Shown: piece after piece, positions 1 to 7,927 of the stretch
Layout: each line of letters begins with the position of its first letter
How positions within the stretch are numbered: the stretch's first letter is position 1
NCBI GenBank assembly: GCA_023409955.1
Contig: JAEYQQ010000175.1
Location: 1-17,421, forward strand
Direction: 5' to 3'
From: Bacillota bacterium
GTDB taxonomy: Bacteria > Bacillota > Clostridia > Christensenellales > Aristaeellaceae
Length of the DNA stretch: 17,421 bases
Notes under the pieces: model-generated
What the model was told of the DNA's origin: nothing
Database searches by the model: none
What the model saw: only the letters and a program-made list of their open reading frames with translations
Made by a program: the position numbers and the translations under genes

Positions 1-147
1 CATCGTTGTATCGACATCGGTGAAAAATATGGCCGGCTGGATAACCGGCCCATACCCAAGGGCTGCACATCATCCTATGCACCGGAATGGATCGCTGCCG
101 GAATCAGGCTACGGGAAGCGAGAAAAAAACAAGCGGCGGCGCATTAG
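1..147 (+). CDS. C-terminal tail of an unrecognised protein (5' end outside window)
   Basis: Plus-strand frame 1 is open from the first base to a TAG at 145-147 and encodes 48 residues. The tail looks like real protein: it has a glycine/proline-rich stretch with the motif NRPIPKGCTSSYAPEW, then an amphipathic helix rich in Arg/Lys/Ala that ends in KKQAAAH. Codon use (CGG, GGC, GCG, CCG) fits the GC-richer genes nearby. I do not recognise the family. The 20-bp hairpin at 240-288 could terminate it. A 6-bp GGCCGG/CCGGCC hairpin lies inside the reading frame at 31-50 and would be coincidental if the frame is coding. Because only a short piece is visible, this is a moderate-confidence call. Confidence 0.45.
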   Translation, partial: HRCIDIGEKYGRLDNRPIPKGCTSSYAPEWIAAGIRLREARKKQAAAH

Positions 148-239
148 CAAAATCATGTCCGTAAACCCACAATCAACGGTTCGTAGCCGCCTTTGCTATA
201 TTGATCAGCTTCTATCCCTGAGGAAAAAACCGATGTTCA

Positions 240-288
240 AAAAGCGCAGGCAAGAATGTTTTGCAATTACATTCTTGCCTGCGCTTTT
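240..288. terminator. Strong bidirectional intrinsic terminator (20-bp hairpin)
   Basis: A perfect 20-bp inverted repeat (240-259 with 269-288) encloses a 9-nt loop. The stem core is GC-rich (GCGCAGGC/GCCTGCGC) and is flanked by A tracts on the left and T tracts on the right. Read on the minus strand the stem ends in TTTTT, 25 bp past the flippase stop codon, so it should terminate that gene. Read on the plus strand it ends in TTTT and could also stop transcription of the upstream plus-strand gene. Confidence 0.9.
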
Positions 289-312
289 CATACTGTTTTG
301 CTTTAAATATTC

Positions 313-1779
313 TTACACCCTTTTTGCTTTAAGAGCCGCAAGATACCTTTTTAGTGTATTGCGGTTCAGCCAAGCTACAAAGCCAGCATAGACTGCTACT
401 ACCAGCAGTTTGTAACCAATATTCAAAATGCTGACCTCATACATGAACTTGGTATAGCTAAAGAACAAACCAACCCCTGAAAGCACAACAACCGCCAGAA
501 CCACCTTCAAAAAGTCGGTAAGCTTAAAGCCTACCACGTTGAACTTGCGAGCAATGATCGCCGCAATGATGACGCGTAGCATCATCGCCAGGATATCCGC
601 CAAGGCAGAGCCATACATATTCAGCTTGGGTATCAAAATAGCCGACAGCCCAATATTTAGCAAGCTGGAGCTAACCGTTGTGATAAATACCAGGCGGCTG
701 GCTTTTTTTTCATACAGCAGCAGGTTGATATATGGATAATACATACTCTTAATGGCAAATGTAGCCACGCAGAGGGGAACCACTGTCCATGCCTCACGGT
801 AATTGGTGTTCAGAAAAAGAATGATAACCTCCTGGGAGAAAAGCGCAATCAGAAGAAAGATCAAGCCACTGAGCCATGAAATGGCCGTAGCCATTTGCCG
901 GACAGATGCCCTCTTATCTTCTCCGCCCTCCCGCATTTGGGTAAAAAACCAGGGCTGGAAGGCGGCATTCATGGAGCTTTGGGCAATATCTGTCAGCGTA
1001 CCAAACTGGCTGGCCAGACCATACAAACCCACTATCGATAATTCAAACCATTTATTAATGAACACACGGGATACCAGCTGTGCCACATTGGTGGAGATGT
1101 TGTGAGGAATAATGGGAATGGAGTATTGCAGTGCTTCCTTGAGAATGGCTTTATCTATGCAAAAGGTTATCAGCTTTCGATGACTTAGATCAATCAGTAC
1201 ATAAACGCAAAACAGGATGTTGGTGATCATGGTGGCCAGCAGTACGCCATAAGCACCCATCTTCATTATGACGACCATATAGAAGGTAAAGCCGAAGTTC
1301 ACAAAAAAGAAGGACATGCTGGTAATAACGATCCGCTTCGTATCCTGCATGGCATAGAGTATCCGTGAATATATGGTGTATACACAAGCAAACACCAGCC
1401 CCAACAGCGCTACCAGCACCACAGGAAAAAAAGGAATCCCCTCAAATATATATTTTGACAAAACCTGATTAAAGGCTATAAACAAAATCAGAAACCCGAA
1501 ACCTGATACAAAGGAAAACAGGATCATGGTGCCAAAGTACCGTTTGACCTTTTCCTGGTTCTCTTTATATTCCACATAAAACCGGGAAACCGACATGAAC
1601 AACGAAAACACAATGATATAGCTGGATACCTGGGTAAAGCTGTTTATCAAGTTGGTTGTGCCATAGTCCTCAGTGGTAAGGTATGCTGTATACAGCGGCA
1701 GCAGAAAAAATGCGAAGGCTTTTAATAAAACATCGTTAATGGTATAAATCAATGAATTGGCCAGTACACGCTTGTTCAT
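313..1779 (-). CDS. Wzx/MATE-like polysaccharide (oligosaccharide) flippase
   Basis: This 488-residue, very hydrophobic protein has roughly 12-14 membrane segments spread over its whole length and a short basic C-terminus. The N-terminus (NSLIYTINDVLLKAFAFFLLPLY, then YLTTEDYG) matches the opening of polysaccharide biosynthesis/Wzx flippases of the MVF/MATE-like superfamily. These move lipid-linked sugar intermediates across the cytoplasmic membrane. Length is normal for the family. The ATG at 1779 follows an AAAGGGAG ribosome site. No glycosyltransferase or polymerase gene is adjacent, so this is an orphan flippase and its substrate (capsule, teichoic acid-like polymer or other glycan) cannot be told from context. 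It is monocistronic, with its own leader upstream and a strong terminator downstream. A spore-cortex or lipid II flippase role is less likely but not excluded. Confidence 0.87.
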   Translation of the reverse strand: MNKRVLANSLIYTINDVLLKAFAFFLLPLYTAYLTTEDYGTTNLINSFTQVSSYIIVFSLFMSVSRFYVEYKENQEKVKRYFGTMILFSFVSGFGFLILFIAFNQVLSKYIFEGIPFFPVVLVALLGLVFACVYTIYSRILYAMQDTKRIVITSMSFFFVNFGFTFYMVVIMKMGAYGVLLATMITNILFCVYVLIDLSHRKLITFCIDKAILKEALQYSIPIIPHNISTNVAQLVSRVFINKWFELSIVGLYGLASQFGTLTDIAQSSMNAAFQPWFFTQMREGGEDKRASVRQMATAISWLSGLIFLLIALFSQEVIILFLNTNYREAWTVVPLCVATFAIKSMYYPYINLLLYEKKASRLVFITTVSSSLLNIGLSAILIPKLNMYGSALADILAMMLRVIIAAIIARKFNVVGFKLTDFLKVVLAVVVLSGVGLFFSYTKFMYEVSILNIGYKLLVVAVYAGFVAWLNRNTLKRYLAALKAKRV

Positions 1780-1799
1780 TCAGGCTCCCTTTCATATCC

Positions 1800-1840
1800 T
1801 GCAGCAGCTTGTTTATGGTTGTACCAAGCTTACTGCTGCA
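1800..1840 (-). promoter_or_regulatory. Leader stem-loop just upstream of the flippase start
   Basis: An 8-bp perfect repeat (1800-1807 with 1833-1840, TGCAGCAG/CTGCTGCA) is extended inward by CTTG/CAAG (1808-1811 with 1825-1828) across a 4-nt bulge. In the flippase transcript this hairpin ends about 20 nt before the start codon, directly ahead of the ribosome site. It has no U tract on the minus strand, so it is not a standard terminator. It could affect translation or mRNA stability; that is an inference. Confidence 0.45.
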
Positions 1841-1874
1841 TTTTGCAGGCATGCTTCATAATTACTCTTGTACC

Positions 1875-1893
1875 TTTACATAGATCATGTAAA
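1875..1893. promoter_or_regulatory. Palindrome TTTACAT-N5-ATGTAAA, possible operator
   Basis: Perfect 7-bp arms flank a 5-bp centre, upstream of the flippase and about 20 bp downstream of its possible promoter. The size and AT-rich character suit a dimeric repressor site. No regulator gene is nearby and I cannot name the family. Confidence 0.35.
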
Positions 1894-1910
1894 CAAGCCT
1901 GCATTGCATG

Positions 1911-1937
1911 ATAATACCAATTTCACCATCTAGTCAA
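1911..1937 (-). promoter_or_regulatory. Possible sigma-A promoter of the flippase
   Basis: The minus strand has a TTGACT -35 and a TATTAT -10 separated by 15 bp, about 130 bp before the start codon. The spacer is short, so this is tentative. The palindrome at 1875-1893 would lie in the early transcribed region. Confidence 0.3.
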
Positions 1938-2184
1938 GTGTTTGCTTTCAAAGCCGGGTTCATACGCCGTACAGAAGGTATTAATATTGCAGTGCTATGC
2001 TATACCTGCCATGAAAAGATTACGGCCAAGTGGAAAATGATTTTTTTACGGCAAATCTGCATTTTTAAATTTGTTTGGCCTCCTAAAGAATCTGCAAAAA
2101 ACTTTGTATGTAAATCGGTTCTCTTCAGCCCACATCAAAAACCCCGGCGTATAGTCATGATACGGTTGTTTCTGCTCCACGTCT

Positions 2185-5100
2185 TCAGATCTCAATATCC
2201 CCCTCAAAATCCATTTGTGCATCACCAGTCATCCATAACCCGTCGTCATCATAACGGATTACCAGTTCACCGCCGATTAAACGCAAGGAAATGTCTGTAT
2301 CCCTGTCTGCTAAGCCGCAGCGCACCGCAGCGGCAGCTACGGCGCAGGCACCGGTGCCGCAGGCCCAGGTTTCCCCTATACCCCGCTCCCAAACACGCAT
2401 TTTCAATGTATTACGGTCAATCATTTGTGCAAAGGAAATATTGGCCCGCTGTGGAAAGATTGGAGCATTTTCCATGGCCGGACCAACCTGCTCCAAATCA
2501 ATTTGATCCACATCCGGTACAAAAATCACACAATGAGGATTACCCATGGAAAGGCAGGTGATCTCCCATTCTCCGCCGGCCAGGCTTGTTTTGCGGCGGA
2601 TGACCTCATCCTGCATAAGAACCGGTACGGCAGTAGGATGGAAATTGGGCTGGCCCATTTTAACACAGGCAGAGTGTACAATCTCCTCGCGGATATACAA
2701 CTGCATGGCCTTTAAGCCCCCGCCTGTTTCCAGCACCATGTGCTCCTTGCGAACCCTTCCCGACTCATATAGGTATTTGCCCACGCAACGCATGGCGTTG
2801 CCTGCCACCTGACCCTCACTGCCATCCGCATTGAACATACGCATCCTGGCATCCGCTGCATTGGAGGGCATGATCAATACAATACCATCCCCACCGATGC
2901 CCTTACGGCGGCTAGATACACGAATGCTTAGTGATTCAGGACTGATGATCTCCTGTTGGAAGCAGTCAAAATAAATATAGTCGTTTCCGGTGGCACGCAT
3001 TTTGATAAAATGCAGCTTATCCCGGGTTTTGCGCATGTTATTTATATCTACAAGCTCCATGCTCTCCTGGGTATACCGGGAAGCCAAGGAATTGTACAGC
3101 GCATTGGCTGTATCCATACTGGTGAAAACGGGGATGGCCCGTTCAACCGCCTTACGGCGCAGCTGCACGCTGGATTTGGCAGGCAACCTTCCCTTTGTGG
3201 ATGTGGAGATCACAACATGCACATAGCCTTGTTCCAAAAGCGCTACGGCATCCTCCTTCATAATCTGCGTCACTGTCAGCCCTGCTTCTGTCAGGGCTTT
3301 GTATGTGCCGGGCGTAGCATACAGTTTAAAACCAATCTGCTGGAACTTCCGTGCTGTTTCAGAAGCTTCCCGCTTGTCATTATCCTTTACCGTCACCAGC
3401 AGCCCGCCGGACCTTTTCATTTTATACCCTGCTCCAATAAGGCCCTTGAACAGCGCTTCCTCCAGGGTACGTCCAATTCCAAGCACCTCTCCGGTGGATT
3501 TCATTTCCGGCCCAAGGTGTGTATCCACATCCGCCAGCTTTTCAAAGGAAAAGGTGGGTACTTTTACGGCATAGTAAGGCGCTTGGCGATATAAGCCTGT
3601 TCCAAAGCCCATATCTGTAAGCTTTTCCCCTAACATACAGCGCACTGCCAGTTCCACAGCCGGTAGTCCCGTCACCTTGCTGATGTAAGGCACCGTACGT
3701 GAGGCCCGGGGATTGGCCTCGATGACGTACAGCTGGTTGTGGTGAATGACATACTGGATGTTGATAAGCCCTATAATGTTCATTTCCAAGGCCAGTGCCC
3801 GAGTGGACTGAAGCAGCCGCTGGATCAGAGCGCCATTTAGGTTCCAAGCGGGATAAACCGCAATGGAATCACCGGAATGAACGCCTGCTCGCTCCACATG
3901 CTCCATGATACCTAGGATCAATACATCTGTCCCATCGCAGATGGCATCTACCTCCACCTCCACCCCCATCAGGTACTGGTCAATAAGGATGGGGTTTTCA
4001 ATGCCTTTATCAAGGATGATCTGCATATACTCCATGATATCATCTTCTGTATAGGCGATGATCATATTCTGGCCGCCAAGCACATAGGAAGGACGCATCA
4101 AAACGGGATAACCAAGCAGCGAAGCTGCCTCTATGGCTTCTTCCAGTGTGCCCACCGTACAGCCCAGCGGCCTGCGTATATGCACCTTTTCCAATATCTC
4201 ATCAAAACGCTTGCGGTCTTCTGCCACATCAATGCTATCTGCACTGGTACCCAGGATAGGTATGCCAGCCCTGCTTAAAAATCCTGCAAGCTTAATGGCA
4301 GTCTGACCCCCAAAGGCTGCAACCACCGCCACTGGTTTTTCCGTAAGCAAAACACCCATGACATCCTCCGGGGTCAGAGGTTCAAAATACAACCGGTCTG
4401 CGGTGTCAAAGTCAGTGGATACGGTTTCCGGGTTATTGTTAATCATCACGACGTCATAGCCATGCTGCTTAAGCGTCCAAACGCAATGAACCGAGGCATA
4501 GTCAAATTCAATGCCCTGACCGATGCGAATGGGTCCTGATCCAAACACGATTACACAGTGTCTTTTCTCTACCTTTCGTGCGATAAACTCCGCTGCTTCG
4601 TTTTCCTTGTCGTAGGTGGCGTAAAAGTACGGGGTCTGAGCCTCAAATTCTGCCGCGCAGGTATCCACCATTTTATAAACGGGATACAAGGGTTTTTCTA
4701 TTGAACAACCAATGATGCGTTCGATAGCGCTGTCAGGGAAGCCCATCTTTTTAGCCATCACATATGACTCATCAGTCAATGGACCTATTGCCAAATGCTT
4801 TTCCATATCCAGTAGGTTTTTCACCTTCTGTAAAAAAAACAGATCAATCATTGTTAAGTCATAAAGCTCCTGTAAGGTTGCACCTTTGTCCATGGCCTCA
4901 TACAGGGCAAACAATCGTTCATCGGTGCAGCCTGCAATAAAGGTGAAAAGCTCTTGTTTGGAAAGGCACGACAGCTTCTTCATACGCAAGGTGTCCTGGC
5001 CAATTTCAGCCCCCCGAACCGCCTTCATCAGCGCCTGTTCAAAGCTGGTGCCGATGGCCATCACCTCACCTGTTGCCTTCATCTGTGTTCCCAAAGCTCT

Positions 5101-6207
5101 CCGCCCATAGACAAACTTGTCAAAGGGCCACTTGGGCAGCTTTACCACCACATAGTCCAAGGCCGGTTCAAAGCAGGCGCAGGTTTTTCCGGTCACGGTA
5201 TTCTTAATCTCATCTAGCGTATATCCGATGGCTATTTGAGCTGATACCTTGGCAATAGGGTACCCGGTCGCCTTGGAGGCCAGCGCTGAAGACCGAGAAA
5301 CTCTTGGGTTAACCTCTATGACCGCATAGTCAAAGCTTGTGGGGTGCAGCGCAAATTGAACGTTGCAGCCACCTTCCACCTTCAGCGCGCTAATAATATC
5401 CAATGCAGCTCGGCGAAGCATTTGAAACTCCTTGTCCGCCAATGTTAACGCCGGGGCAGCGACGATGCTATCGCCTGTGTGTATGCCCACCGGATCAAAG
5501 TTTTCCATGCTGCAAACGGATACAACATTACCCACAGCATCTCGCATGACCTCAAACTCGATTTCCTTCCACCCGGATATGCATTTCTCTACGAGTATCT
5601 GGCCAATGGGCGACATCCGTAGGCCGCTTTTAGCAATCTCCTCAAGGGCGTTTTCATCCGCTGCGATCCCCCCGCCACTGCCGCCCAAGGTATATGCCGG
5701 ACGGACAATGACCGGGTAGTCAATAGCCTTGACAAAAGTCAGAGCCGATGCCACTTCCGTAACTACCAGGGACGGAATGACAGGCTGTCCGATTTCTAGC
5801 ATGGTATCCTTGAACTGTTGGCGATCCTCCGCCTTTTCGATGGTTTGGCGAACAGCCCCCAGTAGCTTTACATGATGCTTTTCCAAAAAACCTTCCTTGT
5901 CCAGTTGCATGGACAAAGTCAAACCGTTTTGCCCCCCCAAGGTGGAAAGCAAGCTGTCCGGCTTTTCCTTGAGGATGATTCGCCGGATGGTCTCCAGTGT
6001 CAGCGGCTCGATATATACCTTTTTCGCCATGGTCTGATCGGTCATGATGGTAGCGGGGTTGGGGTTGACCAGAATCACATCCAGTCCAGCTTCCATAAGG
6101 GCCCGGCAGGCCTGGGATCCAGCGTAATCAAATTCTGCAGCCTGACCAATGACAACAGGCCCTGAGCCGATAATTAGCACTCTTTTAATATCACGATTCA
6201 GCGGCAT
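2185..6207 (-). CDS. carB: CarB-DapF fusion: carbamoyl phosphate synthase large subunit with C-terminal diaminopimelate epimerase-like domain
   Basis: The 1340-residue protein joins two normally separate enzymes. Residues 1-1057 form a full CarB, which makes carbamoyl phosphate from bicarbonate, ammonia and two ATP with CarA. The first synthetase half opens with IGSGPVVIGQAAEFDYAG and has RPAYTLGGSGGG. The second opens near residue 551 (FGSGPIRIGQGIEFDYAS) and has RPSYVLGG. A regulatory MGS-like domain follows (about 935-1057, TSMDTANALYN). From about residue 1064 a DapF domain runs to the end: KMRATGNDYIY, GIGGDG, NADGSEGQVAGNAMRC, GNPHCVIF and ERGIGETWACGTGACA. The expected first catalytic Cys (usually CGN) is Ala1135 (AGN); the second, Cys1283, is present. 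The linker is only a few residues. The start at 6207 has GGAGGG 7 nt upstream and overlaps the carA stop by 17 bp, implying translational coupling. CarB activity looks intact; whether the DapF part is an active epimerase is doubtful. Confidence 0.95.
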   Translation of the reverse strand: MPLNRDIKRVLIIGSGPVVIGQAAEFDYAGSQACRALMEAGLDVILVNPNPATIMTDQTMAKKVYIEPLTLETIRRIILKEKPDSLLSTLGGQNGLTLSMQLDKEGFLEKHHVKLLGAVRQTIEKAEDRQQFKDTMLEIGQPVIPSLVVTEVASALTFVKAIDYPVIVRPAYTLGGSGGGIAADENALEEIAKSGLRMSPIGQILVEKCISGWKEIEFEVMRDAVGNVVSVCSMENFDPVGIHTGDSIVAAPALTLADKEFQMLRRAALDIISALKVEGGCNVQFALHPTSFDYAVIEVNPRVSRSSALASKATGYPIAKVSAQIAIGYTLDEIKNTVTGKTCACFEPALDYVVVKLPKWPFDKFVYGRRALGTQMKATGEVMAIGTSFEQALMKAVRGAEIGQDTLRMKKLSCLSKQELFTFIAGCTDERLFALYEAMDKGATLQELYDLTMIDLFFLQKVKNLLDMEKHLAIGPLTDESYVMAKKMGFPDSAIERIIGCSIEKPLYPVYKMVDTCAAEFEAQTPYFYATYDKENEAAEFIARKVEKRHCVIVFGSGPIRIGQGIEFDYASVHCVWTLKQHGYDVVMINNNPETVSTDFDTADRLYFEPLTPEDVMGVLLTEKPVAVVAAFGGQTAIKLAGFLSRAGIPILGTSADSIDVAEDRKRFDEILEKVHIRRPLGCTVGTLEEAIEAASLLGYPVLMRPSYVLGGQNMIIAYTEDDIMEYMQIILDKGIENPILIDQYLMGVEVEVDAICDGTDVLILGIMEHVERAGVHSGDSIAVYPAWNLNGALIQRLLQSTRALALEMNIIGLINIQYVIHHNQLYVIEANPRASRTVPYISKVTGLPAVELAVRCMLGEKLTDMGFGTGLYRQAPYYAVKVPTFSFEKLADVDTHLGPEMKSTGEVLGIGRTLEEALFKGLIGAGYKMKRSGGLLVTVKDNDKREASETARKFQQIGFKLYATPGTYKALTEAGLTVTQIMKEDAVALLEQGYVHVVISTSTKGRLPAKSSVQLRRKAVERAIPVFTSMDTANALYNSLASRYTQESMELVDINNMRKTRDKLHFIKMRATGNDYIYFDCFQQEIISPESLSIRVSSRRKGIGGDGIVLIMPSNAADARMRMFNADGSEGQVAGNAMRCVGKYLYESGRVRKEHMVLETGGGLKAMQLYIREEIVHSACVKMGQPNFHPTAVPVLMQDEVIRRKTSLAGGEWEITCLSMGNPHCVIFVPDVDQIDLEQVGPAMENAPIFPQRANISFAQMIDRNTLKMRVWERGIGETWACGTGACAVAAAAVRCGLADRDTDISLRLIGGELVIRYDDDGLWMTGDAQMDFEGDIEI

Positions 6208-7282
6208 TGCCTAACCCTCCCATCAACGCCATAAAACGGTCGAATAAAAACAATGTATCCAAGGGCCCGCAGGATGCCTCCGGATGAAACTGCACTGAGA
6301 ATGCAGGAATATCCAAGTAGTCTATCCCTTCGCAGGTATGGTCGTTGCCATTTACATAGCGCAAACGGTTGCCTGCTGGCAAATGCTCAAGGGACACGGC
6401 GTAGCCATGGTTCTGGCTAGACATATACATTTGCCCGGTTAAAAGGTCCTTTACCGGTTGATTACCGCCCCGGTGCCCATACATCAGTTTTTCTGTTTTT
6501 CCGCCCCTAGCTAAAGCCAGCAGCTGATGCCCCAGACATATGCCGACGATAGGCAACTTGCTTTTACAAAGCTTGTGCAATTCCTGTATAATACCCTCAT
6601 TATCAGCCGGATCACCGGGACCGTTGGAAAGCATGATTCCGTCTGGGTTGTACACCAATATATCCTCTGCTGTTGCATACGCCGGTACCGTGATCACTTC
6701 ACAGCCACGCTGATACAGACTTCTTTTGATGCTGCCTTTGGTACCAAAATCCATCAAGACAACACGCCGTTTGACTGATGCAGGCGTATCCACTATTGTG
6801 CAACTACATGTTACATCCTTCACTTTTGGCATTGGCAGGGTTTTCATCTCCATCACGAGACTTTCAACATTCACCGGATGCGAATGCAGCAGCATGGCAT
6901 TCATAGTTCCCTTTTGGCGGATGACCTTGGTTAGCGCTCTGGTATCCAGATCATATAGACCAGGGATACCAGCTTCTTGCAAAAGTGAATTCACCGTGCA
7001 TTCGCACCGGAAGTTGCTTGGGGTTTCACACCAAGAACGAACAATATAAGCTGATACCCGGGGCGAGCTGCTCTCGTAATCCCCAGGTATAACCCCATAA
7101 TTACCGATCATGGGAAACGTTTGCACTACCAACTGACCATAATAACTGGGGTCAGTAAGGGTTTCCAGATAGCCGGTCATATTGGTGGTAAACACCAACT
7201 CCCCCGACACGTCCTTGAGAGCACCGAATGTCTTGCCTTCAAAAACCTGCCCATTTTCCAACAGCAGATAGCCTTTACCCAT
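6191..7282 (-). CDS. carA: Carbamoyl phosphate synthase small (glutaminase) subunit
   Basis: CarA hydrolyses glutamine and channels ammonia to CarB for arginine and pyrimidine synthesis in the cytoplasm. The N-terminal CarA-specific domain starts GYLLLENGQVFEGKTFGA. It is followed by a class I glutamine amidotransferase domain with SNGPGDP, the nucleophile elbow GICLGHQ (Cys249) and the FHPE motif (His333, Glu335), so the catalytic triad is complete. The product is 363 aa, normal for the family. I chose the ATG at 7282 over the one at 7288: AAGGTGG lies 7 nt before the former but almost touches the latter. The 3' end overlaps carB by 17 bp. The promoter at 7324-7352 gives a leader of only about 35 nt, too short for a PyrR attenuator. 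No other pyrimidine or arginine gene is next to this pair. Confidence 0.97.
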   Translation of the reverse strand: MGKGYLLLENGQVFEGKTFGALKDVSGELVFTTNMTGYLETLTDPSYYGQLVVQTFPMIGNYGVIPGDYESSSPRVSAYIVRSWCETPSNFRCECTVNSLLQEAGIPGLYDLDTRALTKVIRQKGTMNAMLLHSHPVNVESLVMEMKTLPMPKVKDVTCSCTIVDTPASVKRRVVLMDFGTKGSIKRSLYQRGCEVITVPAYATAEDILVYNPDGIMLSNGPGDPADNEGIIQELHKLCKSKLPIVGICLGHQLLALARGGKTEKLMYGHRGGNQPVKDLLTGQMYMSSQNHGYAVSLEHLPAGNRLRYVNGNDHTCEGIDYLDIPAFSVQFHPEASCGPLDTLFLFDRFMALMGGLGNAAES

Positions 7283-7323
7283 CAACATCCCACCTTAGGC
7301 GTTCCTTTTTATAGGTTTGCATC

Positions 7324-7352
7324 ATTATACATCCTCATTTATATTTATTCAA
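7324..7352 (-). promoter_or_regulatory. Sigma-A promoter of carA-carB
   Basis: The minus strand carries TTGAAT (7347-7352), a 17-bp spacer and a perfect TATAAT (7324-7329). The predicted transcript start is near 7316, about 35 nt ahead of the carA start codon. No terminator/antiterminator pair or PyrR-type anti-antiterminator can fit in the leader. Confidence 0.75.
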
Positions 7353-7718
7353 TGGTTTCGCTGGAATATGTGTGTATTTATCAGCCAACCATTTCCGCCT
7401 CCAAAATGCGTATCCTCTTTATGACCTAAATGAAAACAAAGGCATCTCAGCCGCTAAAATGGCGGTCAAGCTGCCTACATCTGCATCGTGCTTAATCAGG
7501 CTGTTTACTTACCAACTATATGCTTGGGTTAGGTAAAACTTGGGATATAAGATAAAATGCAAATAACCTGCTAGAGAGGCCTTGATATTGGGTTGCGTTA
7601 GTGGCTTCATCCGGTGCTTGCTGCTGTCTGCGCTCGTTTGAATAAGTATAAAAGATCTCTTGCAGCGCTGCTATCTAGCCAAATTCCAGTACCATCCACA
7701 CATACTATATTATACATT

Positions 7719-7746
7719 ATTACACAATCCTCCAGGTCAGTATAAT
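7719..7746 (+). promoter_or_regulatory. Possible sigma-A promoter of the zinc-ribbon membrane protein
   Basis: ATTACA (7719-7724, four of six matches to TTGACA), a 16-bp spacer and a perfect TATAAT (7741-7746) precede both the relic copy and the gene. The -10 is strong and the -35 mediocre. Confidence 0.45.
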
Positions 7747-7761
7747 GAAAGAAAATATGTT

Positions 7762-7881
7762 CGCTTTTATATGGAGGAACGAAACGAAAAAATAGGACCT
7801 AAAGCAGCTGAATCTACATCCATTGGAAAGGGCACATCCTCCCACGACCAGGAAACAGATAAAACAAATAAAAAGAGCAGT
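7762..7881 (+). pseudogene. Relic copy of the 5' end of the downstream membrane-protein gene
   Basis: This stretch repeats the start region of the next gene in degraded form. The pre-start block CTTTTAT-N4-GAGGAA occurs at about 7764-7779 and again at 7904-7919 (offset 140). The block from 7817 (CATCCATTGGAAA) to 7880 (AGAGCAG) aligns without gaps to 8016-8079 (offset 199). A short open frame from the ATG at 7771 gives 36 residues (ESTSIGKGT, then KKSS, stop). It parallels ESSSIGNAT...KESS of the intact gene but lacks the zinc-ribbon segment and all membrane segments. At the position of the true start the relic has ACG, not ATG. It could still be a short leader peptide, but decay after a partial tandem duplication explains it better. 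Confidence 0.5.
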
Positions 7882-7927
7882 TAACAAAAGAGCAAAAAGC
7901 TCACTTTTATGTAGAGGAATGGTACAA

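Larger units (their letters stand above)
1780..2184. other. Gene-free interval between flippase and carB-dapF
   Basis: The 405 bp hold the flippase leader (stem-loop at 1800-1840, palindrome at 1875-1893, possible promoter at 1911-1937) and the region downstream of carB-dapF. On the minus strand just past the carB-dapF stop, a weak element (CGTAT/ATACG arms, then CCGGGGTTTTT, near 2139-2168) may be a poor terminator. No convincing reading frame was found; the open frame crossing this interval on the plus strand is antisense to dapF and has no family resemblance. The rest is AT-rich and featureless to me. Confidence 0.6.
7283..7927. other. Intergenic region between carA and the membrane-protein gene
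   Basis: These 645 bp include the carA promoter, a possible promoter for the plus-strand membrane protein (7719-7746) and a relic duplicate of that gene's 5' end (7762-7881). Between about 7353 and 7700 I see no gene or RNA. The only structure noted is an imperfect TTACC/GGTAA inverted repeat near 7509-7535. Confidence 0.6.

Noticed and set aside
31..50. GGCCGG/CCGGCC hairpin followed on the minus strand by ATATTTTT
   Set aside because: It resembles a terminator, but no minus-strand gene ends just before it and it falls inside the probable coding tail. The 240-288 hairpin already ends the flippase transcript.
20..391. Plus-strand open frame across the terminator and into the flippase 3' end
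   Set aside because: It runs through the 20-bp terminator hairpin and antisense to the flippase. Its composition is irregular, and a more protein-like frame (1-147) occupies the same left end.
1908..2561. 217-codon plus-strand frame overlapping the carB-dapF 3' end
   Set aside because: It is antisense to the clearly conserved DapF domain, rich in His/Arg/Pro as expected of shadow frames, and has no ribosome site or family resemblance.
7353..7700. Possible RNA element or attenuator upstream of carA
   Set aside because: Only a weak imperfect inverted repeat was found. It lies upstream of the strong carA promoter, so it is not part of the leader.
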